Origin: Acidimicrobiales bacterium
GTDB lineage: Bacteria; Actinomycetota; Acidimicrobiia; Acidimicrobiales; Acidimicrobilacustridaceae
Reading direction: 5' to 3'
Length of the DNA: 64,000 nt
Assembly: GCA_025455885.1 (NCBI GenBank)
Contig: JALOLR010000003.1
Location: 62,001 to 126,000, forward strand
A program made the translations under genes and the position numbers. Shown here piece after piece: positions 34,005 through 41,694 of this stretch; position 1 is the stretch's first letter; every line of letters starts with the position of its first letter. A model generated the notes under the pieces. It made no database searches. It was not told where the DNA came from and saw nothing but the letters and a program-made list of their open reading frames with translations.

Positions 34005-35396
34005 ATGACCTGGGACCCGAACCCCCCGCACCGCCCGCCGCTGGGCAACCACGATCACCTCGATCCGGGTGACGAGGCGGCCCGCCGCACGCTCGAGCAG
34101 CCCGGTGCGCAGCCCGCCCCCGCCGGCCCCCCTCCGCCGCCCAACCCGGCGTGGCCGACCGCCGAGCGCCCCACCGAGGTGTCCCTCCCGCCGATCCCCC
34201 CGGTGCCCCCGCCCTACGCGCCGGCCCCGTCGTTCGTCCCCACGGTCGACGGTCCGCCCCCGCCTCCTCCGCCCCCCGCACCACCGGCTCCGCCGATGGG
34301 CACGGGGTGGTCGCTCGGCCCGGCACCCACGCCGCCGCCCGCGCTGCCCCCCGTCGGCGCGCCGCCCTCGCGACACACGGGTCTCAAGGTCGTCGGCGCG
34401 ATGGTCTTCGCCGCCGCCCTCGTCGGATCGGGCTTCGGTATCCGGGCGGTCACCGAGGACCAGAACGCCGCCACGGTGGTCCGGGCCCCTTCGGCGTCCG
34501 CGCCCACCGTCCCCAGCGTCACCGTCGACCCGACCGTCGAGCCGCTGGCCGCCGTGGCCGAGGCGCTCTCCCCCTCGGTCGTCCAGATCGAGGTCACCAA
34601 CGGGCTCGGCTCGGGTGTCGTGTACCGCGACGGGCTGATCCTCACCAACGCCCACGTCGTCGGGCCCGACACCAGCGTCACCGTCCGCACCGCGGACGGC
34701 CAGGCCCTCGAGGGTCGTGTCCTCGGCACCGACACCGGCACCGACATCGCCGTGGTGGAGGTCGAGGGGGCCGACCTGCCGGTCGTGCCCCTCTCCGAGA
34801 CCGATCCGATCGTCGGCCAGACGGCCGTGGCGCTCGGCAGCCCCTTCGGTCTCGAACAGACGGTGACCGCCGGCATCGTGTCGGCCGTCAACCGCCCGGT
34901 CGACAACGACAAGGGCGTGGTCGTCAACATGATCCAGACCGACGCCTCCATCAACCCCGGCAACTCGGGTGGCGCGCTGGTCAACCGCAACGGCCAGCTC
35001 ATCGGCATCAACACGGCCATCTTCAGCCAGTCGGGCGAGAACAACGGGATCGGCTTCGCCATCCCGATCGAGACGGCCCGCAAGACCGCCGACAAGATCG
35101 TGAACGGCCAGTCGGTGGCCAAGGCGGGCCTCGGGCTCTCCGGTCCCCCCGAGACCCCGACCGGCGACGCCGGCGCCTACGTCGAGAGCCTGGTGGCGGG
35201 CGGCGCCGCCGAGGCCGGAGGGATCCAGGTCGGCGACACCATCGTCGCCGTCGATGGCGACGAGATCCGGTCCTTCGAACAGCTCCGGGGCGTCGTCAGC
35301 TCCTACAGCCCGGGCGACACGGTCACCGTCGAGGTGCTGCGCGACGGCCGGACGGTCGCCGTCGAGGTGACCTTGGGCACCCTGGGCGGGTCCTAG
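34005..35396 (+). CDS. HtrA/DegP-type membrane-anchored serine protease (PepD-like)
   Basis: A 463-residue protease. A ~120-residue cytoplasmic Pro-rich region (PPIPPVPPPYAPAP) precedes one membrane helix (about 127-147). The trypsin-like domain follows, with His in ILTNAHVVGP, Asp in TGTDIAVVEV and Ser in NPGNSGGALV. A C-terminal PDZ domain (AGGIQVGDTIVAVDGDEI) ends the protein. It degrades or refolds damaged extracytoplasmic proteins and probably acts with the adjacent kinase/regulator pair. AGGAG (33995-33999) five bases before ATG fixes the start. A strong hairpin follows. Confidence 0.93.
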   Translation: MTWDPNPPHRPPLGNHDHLDPGDEAARRTLEQPGAQPAPAGPPPPPNPAWPTAERPTEVSLPPIPPVPPPYAPAPSFVPTVDGPPPPPPPPAPPAPPMGTGWSLGPAPTPPPALPPVGAPPSRHTGLKVVGAMVFAAALVGSGFGIRAVTEDQNAATVVRAPSASAPTVPSVTVDPTVEPLAAVAEALSPSVVQIEVTNGLGSGVVYRDGLILTNAHVVGPDTSVTVRTADGQALEGRVLGTDTGTDIAVVEVEGADLPVVPLSETDPIVGQTAVALGSPFGLEQTVTAGIVSAVNRPVDNDKGVVVNMIQTDASINPGNSGGALVNRNGQLIGINTAIFSQSGENNGIGFAIPIETARKTADKIVNGQSVAKAGLGLSGPPETPTGDAGAYVESLVAGGAAEAGGIQVGDTIVAVDGDEIRSFEQLRGVVSSYSPGDTVTVEVLRDGRTVAVEVTLGTLGGS

Positions 35397-35418
35397 GCCC
35401 CGCTGGGGTGCCCTGACC

Positions 35419-35461
35419 CCGGGCCCGACGCGACCGACCCTTGCGGCCGCGTCGGGCCCGG
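35419..35461 (+). terminator. Perfect 14-bp hairpin terminator after htrA-like gene
   Basis: 35419-35432 (CCGGGCCCGACGCG) pairs exactly with 35448-35461, with a 15-base loop. There is no T-tract, as is common for actinobacterial terminators. It lies just before the ftsY promoter. Confidence 0.75.
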
Positions 35462-35472
35462 CGGGGCGTCAG

Positions 35473-35478
35473 TAGGCT
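35473..35478 (+). promoter_or_regulatory. -10 box for ftsY
   Basis: TAGGCT, nine bases before the ATG at 35488; transcript nearly leaderless. Confidence 0.5.
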
Positions 35479-35487
35479 GACCCGGCC

Positions 35488-36672
35488 ATGGAAGCCGTCC
35501 TCATCGTCCTCGTCGTCCTCGTCGCCCTCGGCGTCGTCGTCGGCACCGCCCTGGCGCTGGTGCGCGGTCGTCGCCGCGACACCGCCCTCGAGCCGCCGCC
35601 CGCCCGCCCCACCGTCCTCTCCCCGGGTGCCACCGAGGCCGACGCCACGCCCGTCGCACCCGACACGTCCACGACGGGAGCCGACGCCGGGCCGGGGGTC
35701 GAGCTCGTCGAGCACGACGTCGTCGCCGAGGCCGAGGCCGTCACCGCCGCGGCGGCCCCCGTCGCGCCGGCCCGCCCTCGTTTCCGGGATCGGCTCAGCA
35801 AGGCCCGCGGGCTGCTGTCGGGCTACGTCGGCTCGCTCACCGGGCGCACCCGCATCGACGAGGAGACCTGGGACGAGCTCGAGGAGGCGCTGATCCGTGC
35901 CGATGTCGGGGTCGAGGCCACCCAGGAGCTGCTCGACGTGCTCCGGGCCCAGGTGCGGACCGAGGGCCTCGAGGACGGCGCCCAGCTCCTCGACGCGCTG
36001 AAGGTCGAGCTGACGCGGCGCCTCAGCGGCTTCGACGTGGACCTCGTCCGCTCCACGGGTGACGGACCCACCATCTGGCTGTTCGTGGGCGTCAACGGCG
36101 TCGGCAAGACGACCACCATCGGCAAGCTCGGCAAGCGTGAGGCCGACGCCGGGTACAAGGTGGTCATGGCCGCCGGCGACACCTTCCGAGCCGCCGCCGC
36201 CGAGCAGCTCGGCATGTGGGCCGACCGCTCGGGGGCCGATCTGGTGCGCGGCAACGAGGGCAGCGACCCGGGCGCGGTCATCTTCGACGCCGTCGAGGCG
36301 GCCGGCGCCCGCGGCGCCGACCTGGTGCTCGCCGACACCGCCGGCCGACTCCACACCAAGGTCAACCTGATGGACGAGCTGCGCAAGGTGCGCCGGGTCG
36401 CCGACAAGGGCGTCGGCGAGGTGACCGAGGTCCTCCTCGTGCTCGACGCCACCACCGGGCAGAACGGCCTCGTCCAGGCGTCGCAGTTCACCGAGGCCGT
36501 CGAGGTGACCGGGGTCGTGCTCACCAAGCTCGACGGGTCGGCCAAGGGCGGCATCGTGGTCGCCATCCAGACGCAGCTGGGGATCCCGGTGAAGCTGGTC
36601 GGGCTCGGCGAGGGTGCCGAGGACCTCGTCCCGTTCGACGCCGACGAGTTCGTCGAGGCGTTGTTCTCGTGA
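35488..36672 (+). CDS. ftsY: Signal recognition particle receptor FtsY
   Basis: A 394-residue SRP-GTPase. An N-terminal membrane helix (residues 3-26) and a ~65-residue Ala/Pro/Glu-rich linker precede the N domain (RFRDRLSKARGLLSGYVGSL) and the G domain with FVGVNGVGKTTTIGKLG (P-loop), AAGDTFRAAAAEQL, LADTAGRLHTKVNLMDELRK and LTKLDGSAKGG. It docks SRP-bound ribosomes at the membrane together with Ffh, encoded two genes on. The stop overlaps the next GTG start. Confidence 0.96.
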   Translation: MEAVLIVLVVLVALGVVVGTALALVRGRRRDTALEPPPARPTVLSPGATEADATPVAPDTSTTGADAGPGVELVEHDVVAEAEAVTAAAAPVAPARPRFRDRLSKARGLLSGYVGSLTGRTRIDEETWDELEEALIRADVGVEATQELLDVLRAQVRTEGLEDGAQLLDALKVELTRRLSGFDVDLVRSTGDGPTIWLFVGVNGVGKTTTIGKLGKREADAGYKVVMAAGDTFRAAAAEQLGMWADRSGADLVRGNEGSDPGAVIFDAVEAAGARGADLVLADTAGRLHTKVNLMDELRKVRRVADKGVGEVTEVLLVLDATTGQNGLVQASQFTEAVEVTGVVLTKLDGSAKGGIVVAIQTQLGIPVKLVGLGEGAEDLVPFDADEFVEALFS

Positions 36673-36968
36673 GGTTCCTCCTGTTCCCCTTCCACCTGCT
36701 GGCCCGCACGCTGGTCGTGTCCACGAAGCTGGTGTTCGCCACCGGTGAGGTGGCGTTCCGCGCCGGGTACGCAGCCGGGTCGCTGCCCGTGAAGGGCAGT
36801 GCCGCCGCCGGGCGGGCCCTCGGCCCGAAGGCGGTCCTGGCGTTGGTGGTCGGTCTGGTGCTCGGCGCACTGATCGGTCGCGAGCTCGCCATCCGCCTCT
36901 CCGGTGCCCCGCCCGCCGAACCACCGTCCGTTCCCGACCTCCCCGACGAGGTGGCCGTCGATGTTTGA
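36669..36968 (+). CDS. Small membrane protein between ftsY and ffh
   Basis: A 99-residue protein I do not recognise. It has a hydrophobic N terminus (RFLLFPFHLLARTLVVSTKL) and one clear membrane helix near residues 60-77 (AVLALVVGLVLGALIGREL), and it ends in an acidic Pro-rich tail. Its GTG overlaps the ftsY stop, and its last 8 bases overlap the ffh start, so it is translated with both SRP components. A role in membrane targeting is suggested only by position. Confidence 0.7.
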   Translation: MRFLLFPFHLLARTLVVSTKLVFATGEVAFRAGYAAGSLPVKGSAAAGRALGPKAVLALVVGLVLGALIGRELAIRLSGAPPAEPPSVPDLPDEVAVDV

Positions 36969-38475
36969 GACCCTGTCCGACCGTTTCGAGGGGGTCCTCG
37001 GTCGCCTCCGGGGCAAGGGCCGGCTGTCCGAGGCCGACGTCGACGAGGCGCTGCGCGAGATCCGTCTCGCCCTGCTCGAGGCGGACGTCAACTTCACGGT
37101 CGTCAAGAGCTTCGTGGCCCGGGTCCGCGAGCGGGCGCTCGGCGTCGAGGTGTCCGGGGCGCTGAACCCCGGGCAGCAGATCGTCAAGATCGTCAACGAG
37201 GAGCTCACCGCCACTCTCGGCGGCGAGACCATCACCATCTCGTTCAACCCGAAGCCTCCGACGGTCGTGTTGATGGCCGGCCTCCAGGGCTCGGGAAAGA
37301 CCACCAACTCCGCCAAGCTCGCCCGCTGGTTCAAGAGCCAGGGCCGCCACCCGCTCCTCGTGGGCGCCGACCTCCAACGGCCGGCCGCGGTGGAACAGCT
37401 CCGCACCCTGGGCGGTCAGATCGAGGTGCCGGTGTGGTCCGAGGACACCGACCCGGTGGCGGTGGCCGCCGGCGCGGTCGCCGAGGCACGCCGCACCGGT
37501 CGGGACGTCGTCATCGTCGACACCGCCGGACGCCTCGCCATCGACGCGGACCTCATGGACGAGGTGCGGCGGATCTCCGAAGCCGTCTCCCCCGACTACA
37601 CGTTCCTCGTCATCGACGCCATGACCGGTCAGGACGCCGTATCGACCGCCGAGGCGTTCCACGCCACGCTCGAGCTCGACGGGGTCATCCTCACGAAGCT
37701 CGACGGCGACGCACGCGGCGGTGCGGCGCTCAGTGTCAAGGAGGTCGTCGGCCGTCCGATCGCGTTCGCCTCGACCGGCGAGAAGCTGAAGGACTTCGAC
37801 CTCTTCCACCCCGACCGCCTCGCCGGGCGCATCCTCGGCATGGGCGACGTCCTCACCCTGATCGAGAAGGCCGAGGAGGTCTACGAGAAGGACCAGGCCG
37901 AGGCGGCCGCCGCCCGACTGCTCGAGGGCCAGTTCACCTTCGACGACTTCCTCGACCAGATGCAGCAGCTCAAGAAGATGGGCCCGCTGTCGGGGGTCCT
38001 GGGCATGTTGCCCGGTGTGCCCAAGGAGGTCCGCGACGCGCAGATCGACGACCGGGAGATCGCCCGCATCGAAGCCATCATCCGTTCGATGACCGTCGCC
38101 GAGCGCACCGATCCCGACCTCATCGACGCGTCCCGTCGCGCCCGCATCGCCAAGGGCTCGGGCACCGAGCCCACCCAGGTCGGCGACCTCGTGAAGCAGT
38201 TCAAGGAGGTCTCGAAGATGATGAAGCGCATGGGCGGCGCGGGTTCGAAGAAGATCGCCAAGTCGCGCCGCAAGGCCGCCAAGGGCAAGGCCAAGGCCGG
38301 ACGCGGCGGACGGAGCGGCGGGGGACGGGTGGCGCCGAAGGGCAAGGCCCCGCTGCGCCTCCCCGAGTTCGATCCGGCCGCGCTGGGCGGGCCCGGCACC
38401 GGTCTCCCGGGTCTCCCGGGGCTGCCCGACCTCGGCGGCGGCGCACCGGGAGGCGGTCCCGGGGGCGCCCGGTAG
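36961..38475 (+). CDS. ffh: Signal recognition particle protein Ffh
   Basis: A 504-residue SRP54 homologue. The N domain starts FETLSDRFEGVLGRLRGKG. The G domain has LMAGLQGSGKTTNSAKLA, VGADLQRPAAVEQL, IVDTAGRLAIDADLM and LTKLDGDARGGAALS. The methionine-rich M domain (MQQLKKMGPLSGVLGMLPGV, MMKRMGG) binds SRP RNA and signal peptides. An unusually long Lys/Gly/Pro-rich tail of ~65 residues follows (KAAKGKAKAGRGGRSGGG). ATG at 36961 gives the standard N terminus. The stop codon TAG is part of the rpsP -10 box. Confidence 0.96.
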   Translation: MFETLSDRFEGVLGRLRGKGRLSEADVDEALREIRLALLEADVNFTVVKSFVARVRERALGVEVSGALNPGQQIVKIVNEELTATLGGETITISFNPKPPTVVLMAGLQGSGKTTNSAKLARWFKSQGRHPLLVGADLQRPAAVEQLRTLGGQIEVPVWSEDTDPVAVAAGAVAEARRTGRDVVIVDTAGRLAIDADLMDEVRRISEAVSPDYTFLVIDAMTGQDAVSTAEAFHATLELDGVILTKLDGDARGGAALSVKEVVGRPIAFASTGEKLKDFDLFHPDRLAGRILGMGDVLTLIEKAEEVYEKDQAEAAAARLLEGQFTFDDFLDQMQQLKKMGPLSGVLGMLPGVPKEVRDAQIDDREIARIEAIIRSMTVAERTDPDLIDASRRARIAKGSGTEPTQVGDLVKQFKEVSKMMKRMGGAGSKKIAKSRRKAAKGKAKAGRGGRSGGGRVAPKGKAPLRLPEFDPAALGGPGTGLPGLPGLPDLGGGAPGGGPGGAR

Positions 38476-38478
38476 GCT
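38473..38478 (+). promoter_or_regulatory. -10 box for rpsP overlapping the ffh stop codon
   Basis: TAGGCT, whose first three bases are the ffh TAG. It leaves a ~120-base leader before the rpsP GTG, enough for autoregulation, though I see no convincing fold. Confidence 0.5.
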
Positions 38479-38604
38479 CTGCCCGCAGTCTGCCGACTTG
38501 CCTCGCACCGGCTCTGTGCCTCACCATGGACGGTCGCCTGTGCGCCGTCTCCCGGCGCCGGCCCCTTCACCGACGCGCCGACCCCGACCAGAGAGAAGAA
38601 CCAC

Positions 38605-38868
38605 GTGGTAAAGCTCCGCCTGATGCGGATGGGCAAGACCAAGCAGCCGACCTACCGCATCGTCGCTGCCGACGCCCGGTCGCCCCGCAACGGTCGTTTC
38701 ATCGAGATCGTCGGTCACTACGACCCCCGCCGCGAGCCGTCGGCGATCACCGTCGACAACGACAAGGCCGTGGCCTGGCTGCGCAAGGGCGCCCAGCCCA
38801 CCGAGGCGGTCGCCAAGCTGCTGAAGATCTCCGGGGCCATGGACCAGTTCTCCGGCGCAGCGTCGTGA
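38605..38868 (+). CDS. rpsP: 30S ribosomal protein bS16
   Basis: An 87-residue ribosomal protein: KLRLMRMGKTKQPTYRIV, DARSPRNGRFIEIVGHYDP and the C-terminal WLRKGAQPTEAVAKLLKI, as in all S16 proteins. GTG at 38605 has AGAGAAG upstream. First gene of rpsP-khpA-rimM-trmD-rplS; its stop overlaps khpA (GTGA). Confidence 0.97.
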   Translation: MVKLRLMRMGKTKQPTYRIVAADARSPRNGRFIEIVGHYDPRREPSAITVDNDKAVAWLRKGAQPTEAVAKLLKISGAMDQFSGAAS

Positions 38869-39170
38869 GCGACGCCGTCGAGACCGGGGTGACCGACCAG
38901 GACGAGCGCGAGGACGACGAGCCGATCGACGCTCCCGTCGCCATCGAGGTGCTCGAGTACCTCGTCAAGGCGTTGGTGGCCGATCCGGCGGCCGTCGAGG
39001 TCGACCTCGACGCCCGAGGGCGCCGTCCGGTGCTCAACGTGCACGTCGGCGAGGGCGACATGGGTCGCGTCATCGGCAAGCGCGGTCGGGTGGCCCAGTC
39101 GATCCGGACCGTGGTCCGCGCCGCGGCCGTCCGTGACGGCATCGACGTCGAGGTCGAGTTCGTCGACTGA
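38865..39170 (+). CDS. khpA: KH-domain RNA-binding protein KhpA
   Basis: A 101-residue protein. About 25 acidic residues precede the KH domain, with EVLEYLVKALVADPAAVEVD and the GxxG RNA-binding loop in VIGKRGRVAQSIRTVVRAAA (Gly-Lys-Arg-Gly). KhpA, usually with KhpB/EloR, binds many RNAs and affects cell division and elongation in Gram-positives. The GTG overlaps the rpsP stop; rimM starts one base after its own stop. Confidence 0.9.
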   Translation: MSDAVETGVTDQDEREDDEPIDAPVAIEVLEYLVKALVADPAAVEVDLDARGRRPVLNVHVGEGDMGRVIGKRGRVAQSIRTVVRAAAVRDGIDVEVEFVD

Positions 39171-39171
39171 C

Positions 39172-39663
39172 GTGACCGGTCTGTTGGAGGTCGGGCGGAT
39201 CGGTCGGCCGCACGGACTGCGCGGCGAGCTCCTCGTCACGCTCACCTCCACAGAGGAGAGCCGTGTCGCACCGGGATCCCGGTTGCGCGCCGGCGACCGG
39301 GAGCTGATCGTCGCCTCGTCGCGCCCGCACCAGGGCCGGTGGATCGTCGGCTTCGAGGGGTGCGATCGTCGGGAGGACGCCGACCTCCTCGTGGGTGCCG
39401 TGCTGCTCGGTGCGGCCCCGCCGGCGGGCGCCGACCCCGACGCCCTGTGGGTGCACGAGCTCGTGGGTCGGGAGGTGGTCGAGCCGGACGGGACCTCGCG
39501 GGGGGTCGTCGAGGCCGTCCAGGCCAATCCGGCCAGCGACCTGTTGGTCCTGGCGTCGGGCGCCCTGGTCCCGTTGACGTTCCTCCGGGGCCGCGACGAC
39601 GACGGGCGCCTCGTGGTCGAGGTGCCGGCTGGTCTGTTCGACCTGGACGCACCGGCGGGGTGA
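39172..39663 (+). CDS. rimM: Ribosome maturation factor RimM
   Basis: A 163-residue 16S rRNA-processing factor binding S19 during 30S assembly. The start LLEVGRIGRPHGLRGELLV is the family signature, and the PRC-barrel half contains LWVHELVGREVVEPDG, LVLASGALVPLTF and VVEVPAGLFDL. GTG start at 39172; the stop overlaps trmD (GTGA). Confidence 0.93.
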   Translation: MTGLLEVGRIGRPHGLRGELLVTLTSTEESRVAPGSRLRAGDRELIVASSRPHQGRWIVGFEGCDRREDADLLVGAVLLGAAPPAGADPDALWVHELVGREVVEPDGTSRGVVEAVQANPASDLLVLASGALVPLTFLRGRDDDGRLVVEVPAGLFDLDAPAG

Positions 39664-40424
39664 CCGCGGTGTTCCGGTTCGACGTGTTCACCATCCTCCC
39701 GGACATGGTCGACGCCGCCGCGGGCGAGAGCCTGCTCGGTCGGGCTCGGGCGCGCGGCGTGCTCGACGTTCGGGTCCACGACCTCCGCGAGCACACCACC
39801 GACGTGCACCGCAGCGTCGACGACGCCCCGTTCGGGGGCGGCGCCGGCATGGTGCTGCGGCCCGAGCCGGTCTTCGCCTCGGTGGAGGCCGCCGATCCCG
39901 CCCGTCCCCTGTTCCTGCTGGGGCCGGGCGGGCGCCGGCTCGACCAGGCCTGGGCCCGTGAGCTGGCCGCCGGTGGCGGGCTGTCGTTGCTGTGCGGGCG
40001 CTACGAGGGTGTCGACGACCGGGTGCGCACCGAGCTGTGCGACGGCGAGCTGTCCATCGGCGACTACGTGCTCGGTGGGGGAGAGGTGGCCGCGCTCGTG
40101 GTGCTCGAGGCCGTCGGCCGCCTCGTCCCCGGGGTGATGGGCAACGCGTCGTCGGCCGAGGACGAGTCCTTCGCCGACGGACTGCTCGAGTACCCGCACT
40201 ACACCCGACCCGCCGAGTTCCGGGGCCACCGGGTCCCGGACGTGCTGCGCTCCGGCGACCACGGCGCGGTGGCGCGGTGGCGCCGGGCGGCGGCGCTCGA
40301 CCGCACCCGGCGCGACCGACCCGACCTCATCGAGGCCCGCGGGGGGCTCGATCCCGGGGAGCGGGCGCTGCTCGAGTGGTTCGACGGCCTCGGCGGCCCC
40401 CCCGCCCCGACGACGGCGCCCTGA
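39660..40424 (+). CDS. trmD: tRNA (guanine-37 N1)-methyltransferase
   Basis: A 254-residue SPOUT-class methyltransferase preventing frameshifting by m1G37. It shows FRFDVFTILPDMVDAA, DDAPFGGGAGMVLRPEP, the trefoil-knot segments LLCGRYEGVDDRV and SIGDYVLGGGEVAALV, and LEYPHYTRPAEFRG. GTG at 39660 overlaps the rimM stop; a second in-frame GTG at 39669 is possible. Followed by rplS with its own promoter. Confidence 0.95.
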   Translation: MTAVFRFDVFTILPDMVDAAAGESLLGRARARGVLDVRVHDLREHTTDVHRSVDDAPFGGGAGMVLRPEPVFASVEAADPARPLFLLGPGGRRLDQAWARELAAGGGLSLLCGRYEGVDDRVRTELCDGELSIGDYVLGGGEVAALVVLEAVGRLVPGVMGNASSAEDESFADGLLEYPHYTRPAEFRGHRVPDVLRSGDHGAVARWRRAAALDRTRRDRPDLIEARGGLDPGERALLEWFDGLGGPPAPTTAP

Positions 40425-40457
40425 CCGGGCACTTTGCCGCTTCGGGAGCCCGAGGCG

Positions 40458-40493
40458 TATCCTTCAGGGTCCCCTCGGGCGTCACGACGCCCG
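40458..40493 (+). promoter_or_regulatory. rplS -10 box and 5' leader hairpin
   Basis: TATCCT (40458-40463) should start transcription near 40470. A hairpin, CGGGCG (40476-40481) pairing with CGCCCG (40488-40493) around a 6-base loop, then lies at the very 5' end of the leader. The leader is about 84 bases long. Confidence 0.5.
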
Positions 40494-40553
40494 CACGACC
40501 GCTCCACGGCGCCGCTCGGCGCCCCGGGGCCACCGACGCCAGGAACCCTTCGC

Positions 40554-40898
40554 ATGAACGCCACCGATCTCGTCGACCTCCAGAGCCTCCGCGACGACAT
40601 CCCCGATTTCGCCCCCGGTGACACGCTGAAGGTGCACGTCCGTGTGGTCGAGGGCACCCGCGAGCGGGTCCAGGTCTTCCAGGGTGCGGTCATCCGCCGC
40701 CAGGGCGACGGTGTGCGCGAGACCTTCACGGTCCGCAAGGTCAGCTTCGGCGTCGGGGTCGAGCGCACCTTCCCGGTGCACTCCCCGATCGTGCAGAAGA
40801 TCGAGGTCGTCAGCCGTGGCGACGTCCGGCGGGCCAAGCTCTACTACCTGCGCGATCGGGTCGGGAAGGCCGCCAAGATCAAGGAGAAGCGCGACTGA
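40554..40898 (+). CDS. rplS: 50S ribosomal protein bL19
   Basis: A 114-residue ribosomal protein: [57 protein letters not shown] and the basic end [17 protein letters not shown] at 40554 has AGGAA eight bases upstream. The genes lepB and rnhB, often next in actinobacteria, are missing here; DUF2469 follows directly. Confidence 0.97.
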   Translation: MNATDLVDLQSLRDDIPDFAPGDTLKVHVRVVEGTRERVQVFQGAVIRRQGDGVRETFTVRKVSFGVGVERTFPVHSPIVQKIEVVSRGDVRRAKLYYLRDRVGKAAKIKEKRD

Positions 40899-41012
40899 CG
40901 CCTGCCGCGTCGTCGTGCCGCCCGGGTCGCGTCGTGCCACCCGGGTCGCGTCGAGCGCCCGGGCCGGGCCGAGCCGCCCGCCGCCGGGTGATCGGGCCGC
41001 AGGAGGCAACCA

Positions 41013-41315
41013 GTGACCACCGACGATCTCGAGGACTACGAGTCCGACGTCGAGCTCCAGCTCTACCGCGAGTACAAGGACGTCTGCCCGATGTTCCGCT
41101 ACGTGGTCGAGACCGAGCGGCGCTTCTACCTCGCCAACGAGGTCGAGCAGACCGTGGTCGCCGACGCCGGGCGCACCCGCGTCGAGCTGGACCTGCGCGA
41201 CGCATGGGTGTGGGACATGTACCGCCAGAACCGGTTCGTGAGCCACGTCCGGGTCATCACGTTCAAGGACGTCAACGTCGAGGAGCTCCCGCAGAACGAG
41301 CTGGGGCTGCGGTGA
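41013..41315 (+). CDS. DUF2469 family protein
   Basis: A 100-residue acidic protein of DUF2469, an actinobacterial family of unknown function: DDLEDYESDVELQLYREYKD, PMFRYVVETERRFYLAN and AWVWDMYRQNRFVSHVRV. It normally lies beside rnhB and yraN. GTG at 41013 has AGGAGG seven bases upstream. The 114-base gap before it contains a 19-base near-duplicate (CGTCGTGCC then CCCGGGTCG, twice) but no gene. Confidence 0.9.
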   Translation: MTTDDLEDYESDVELQLYREYKDVCPMFRYVVETERRFYLANEVEQTVVADAGRTRVELDLRDAWVWDMYRQNRFVSHVRVITFKDVNVEELPQNELGLR

Positions 41316-41328
41316 TCAGGCCGACCCG

Positions 41329-41673
41329 GTGACCGGGCGCCGTCAGGCCCTCGGCGCCCACGGCGAGGCCCTCGCCGCCCGCTGGTACGAGGCCCGCGGC
41401 TATCGGGTGGTGGCCCGCAACTGGCGCTGTCGCGACGGCGAGCTCGACCTCGTCCTGACCCGGGGCCGCACCCTCGTCGTGTGCGAGGTCAAGACCCGGT
41501 CGTCGGCCGCCTTCGGCTCCCCCGCCGAGGCGGTCACCCCGGCCAAGCAGGCCCGGATCCGGCGCCTCGCCGTGCGCTGGCTCGAGGAGACCGGCTCGCG
41601 ACCCGGGCACCTGCGCTTCGACGTCGCCGGCGTGATCGGCGCCGACGTCGAGGTGATCGAGGCGGCCTTCTGA
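41329..41673 (+). CDS. yraN: UPF0102/YraN family nuclease-fold protein
   Basis: A 114-residue predicted restriction-endonuclease-fold protein. RRQALGAHGEALAARWYEA and GYRVVARNWRCRDGELDLV place the conserved Glu and Asp. VVCEVKTRSSAAFGSPAEAV carries the E-x-K catalytic pair, and LRFDVAGV ends the core. The family is widespread and its role (perhaps DNA processing) is unsettled. GTG start 14 bases after DUF2469. Confidence 0.9.
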   Translation: MTGRRQALGAHGEALAARWYEARGYRVVARNWRCRDGELDLVLTRGRTLVVCEVKTRSSAAFGSPAEAVTPAKQARIRRLAVRWLEETGSRPGHLRFDVAGVIGADVEVIEAAF

Positions 41674-41694
41674 GCGGCCTCTCGCTCGGCCGGC

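Noticed and set aside
35323-38508. A ~1060-codon open frame antisense to ftsY-ffh, and many similar long antisense frames (for example 520-1638, 2435-4672, 59850-61880)
   Set aside because: At this GC content stops are rare in antisense frames. These have no ribosome sites or recognisable domains, and they mirror clear genes on the other strand.
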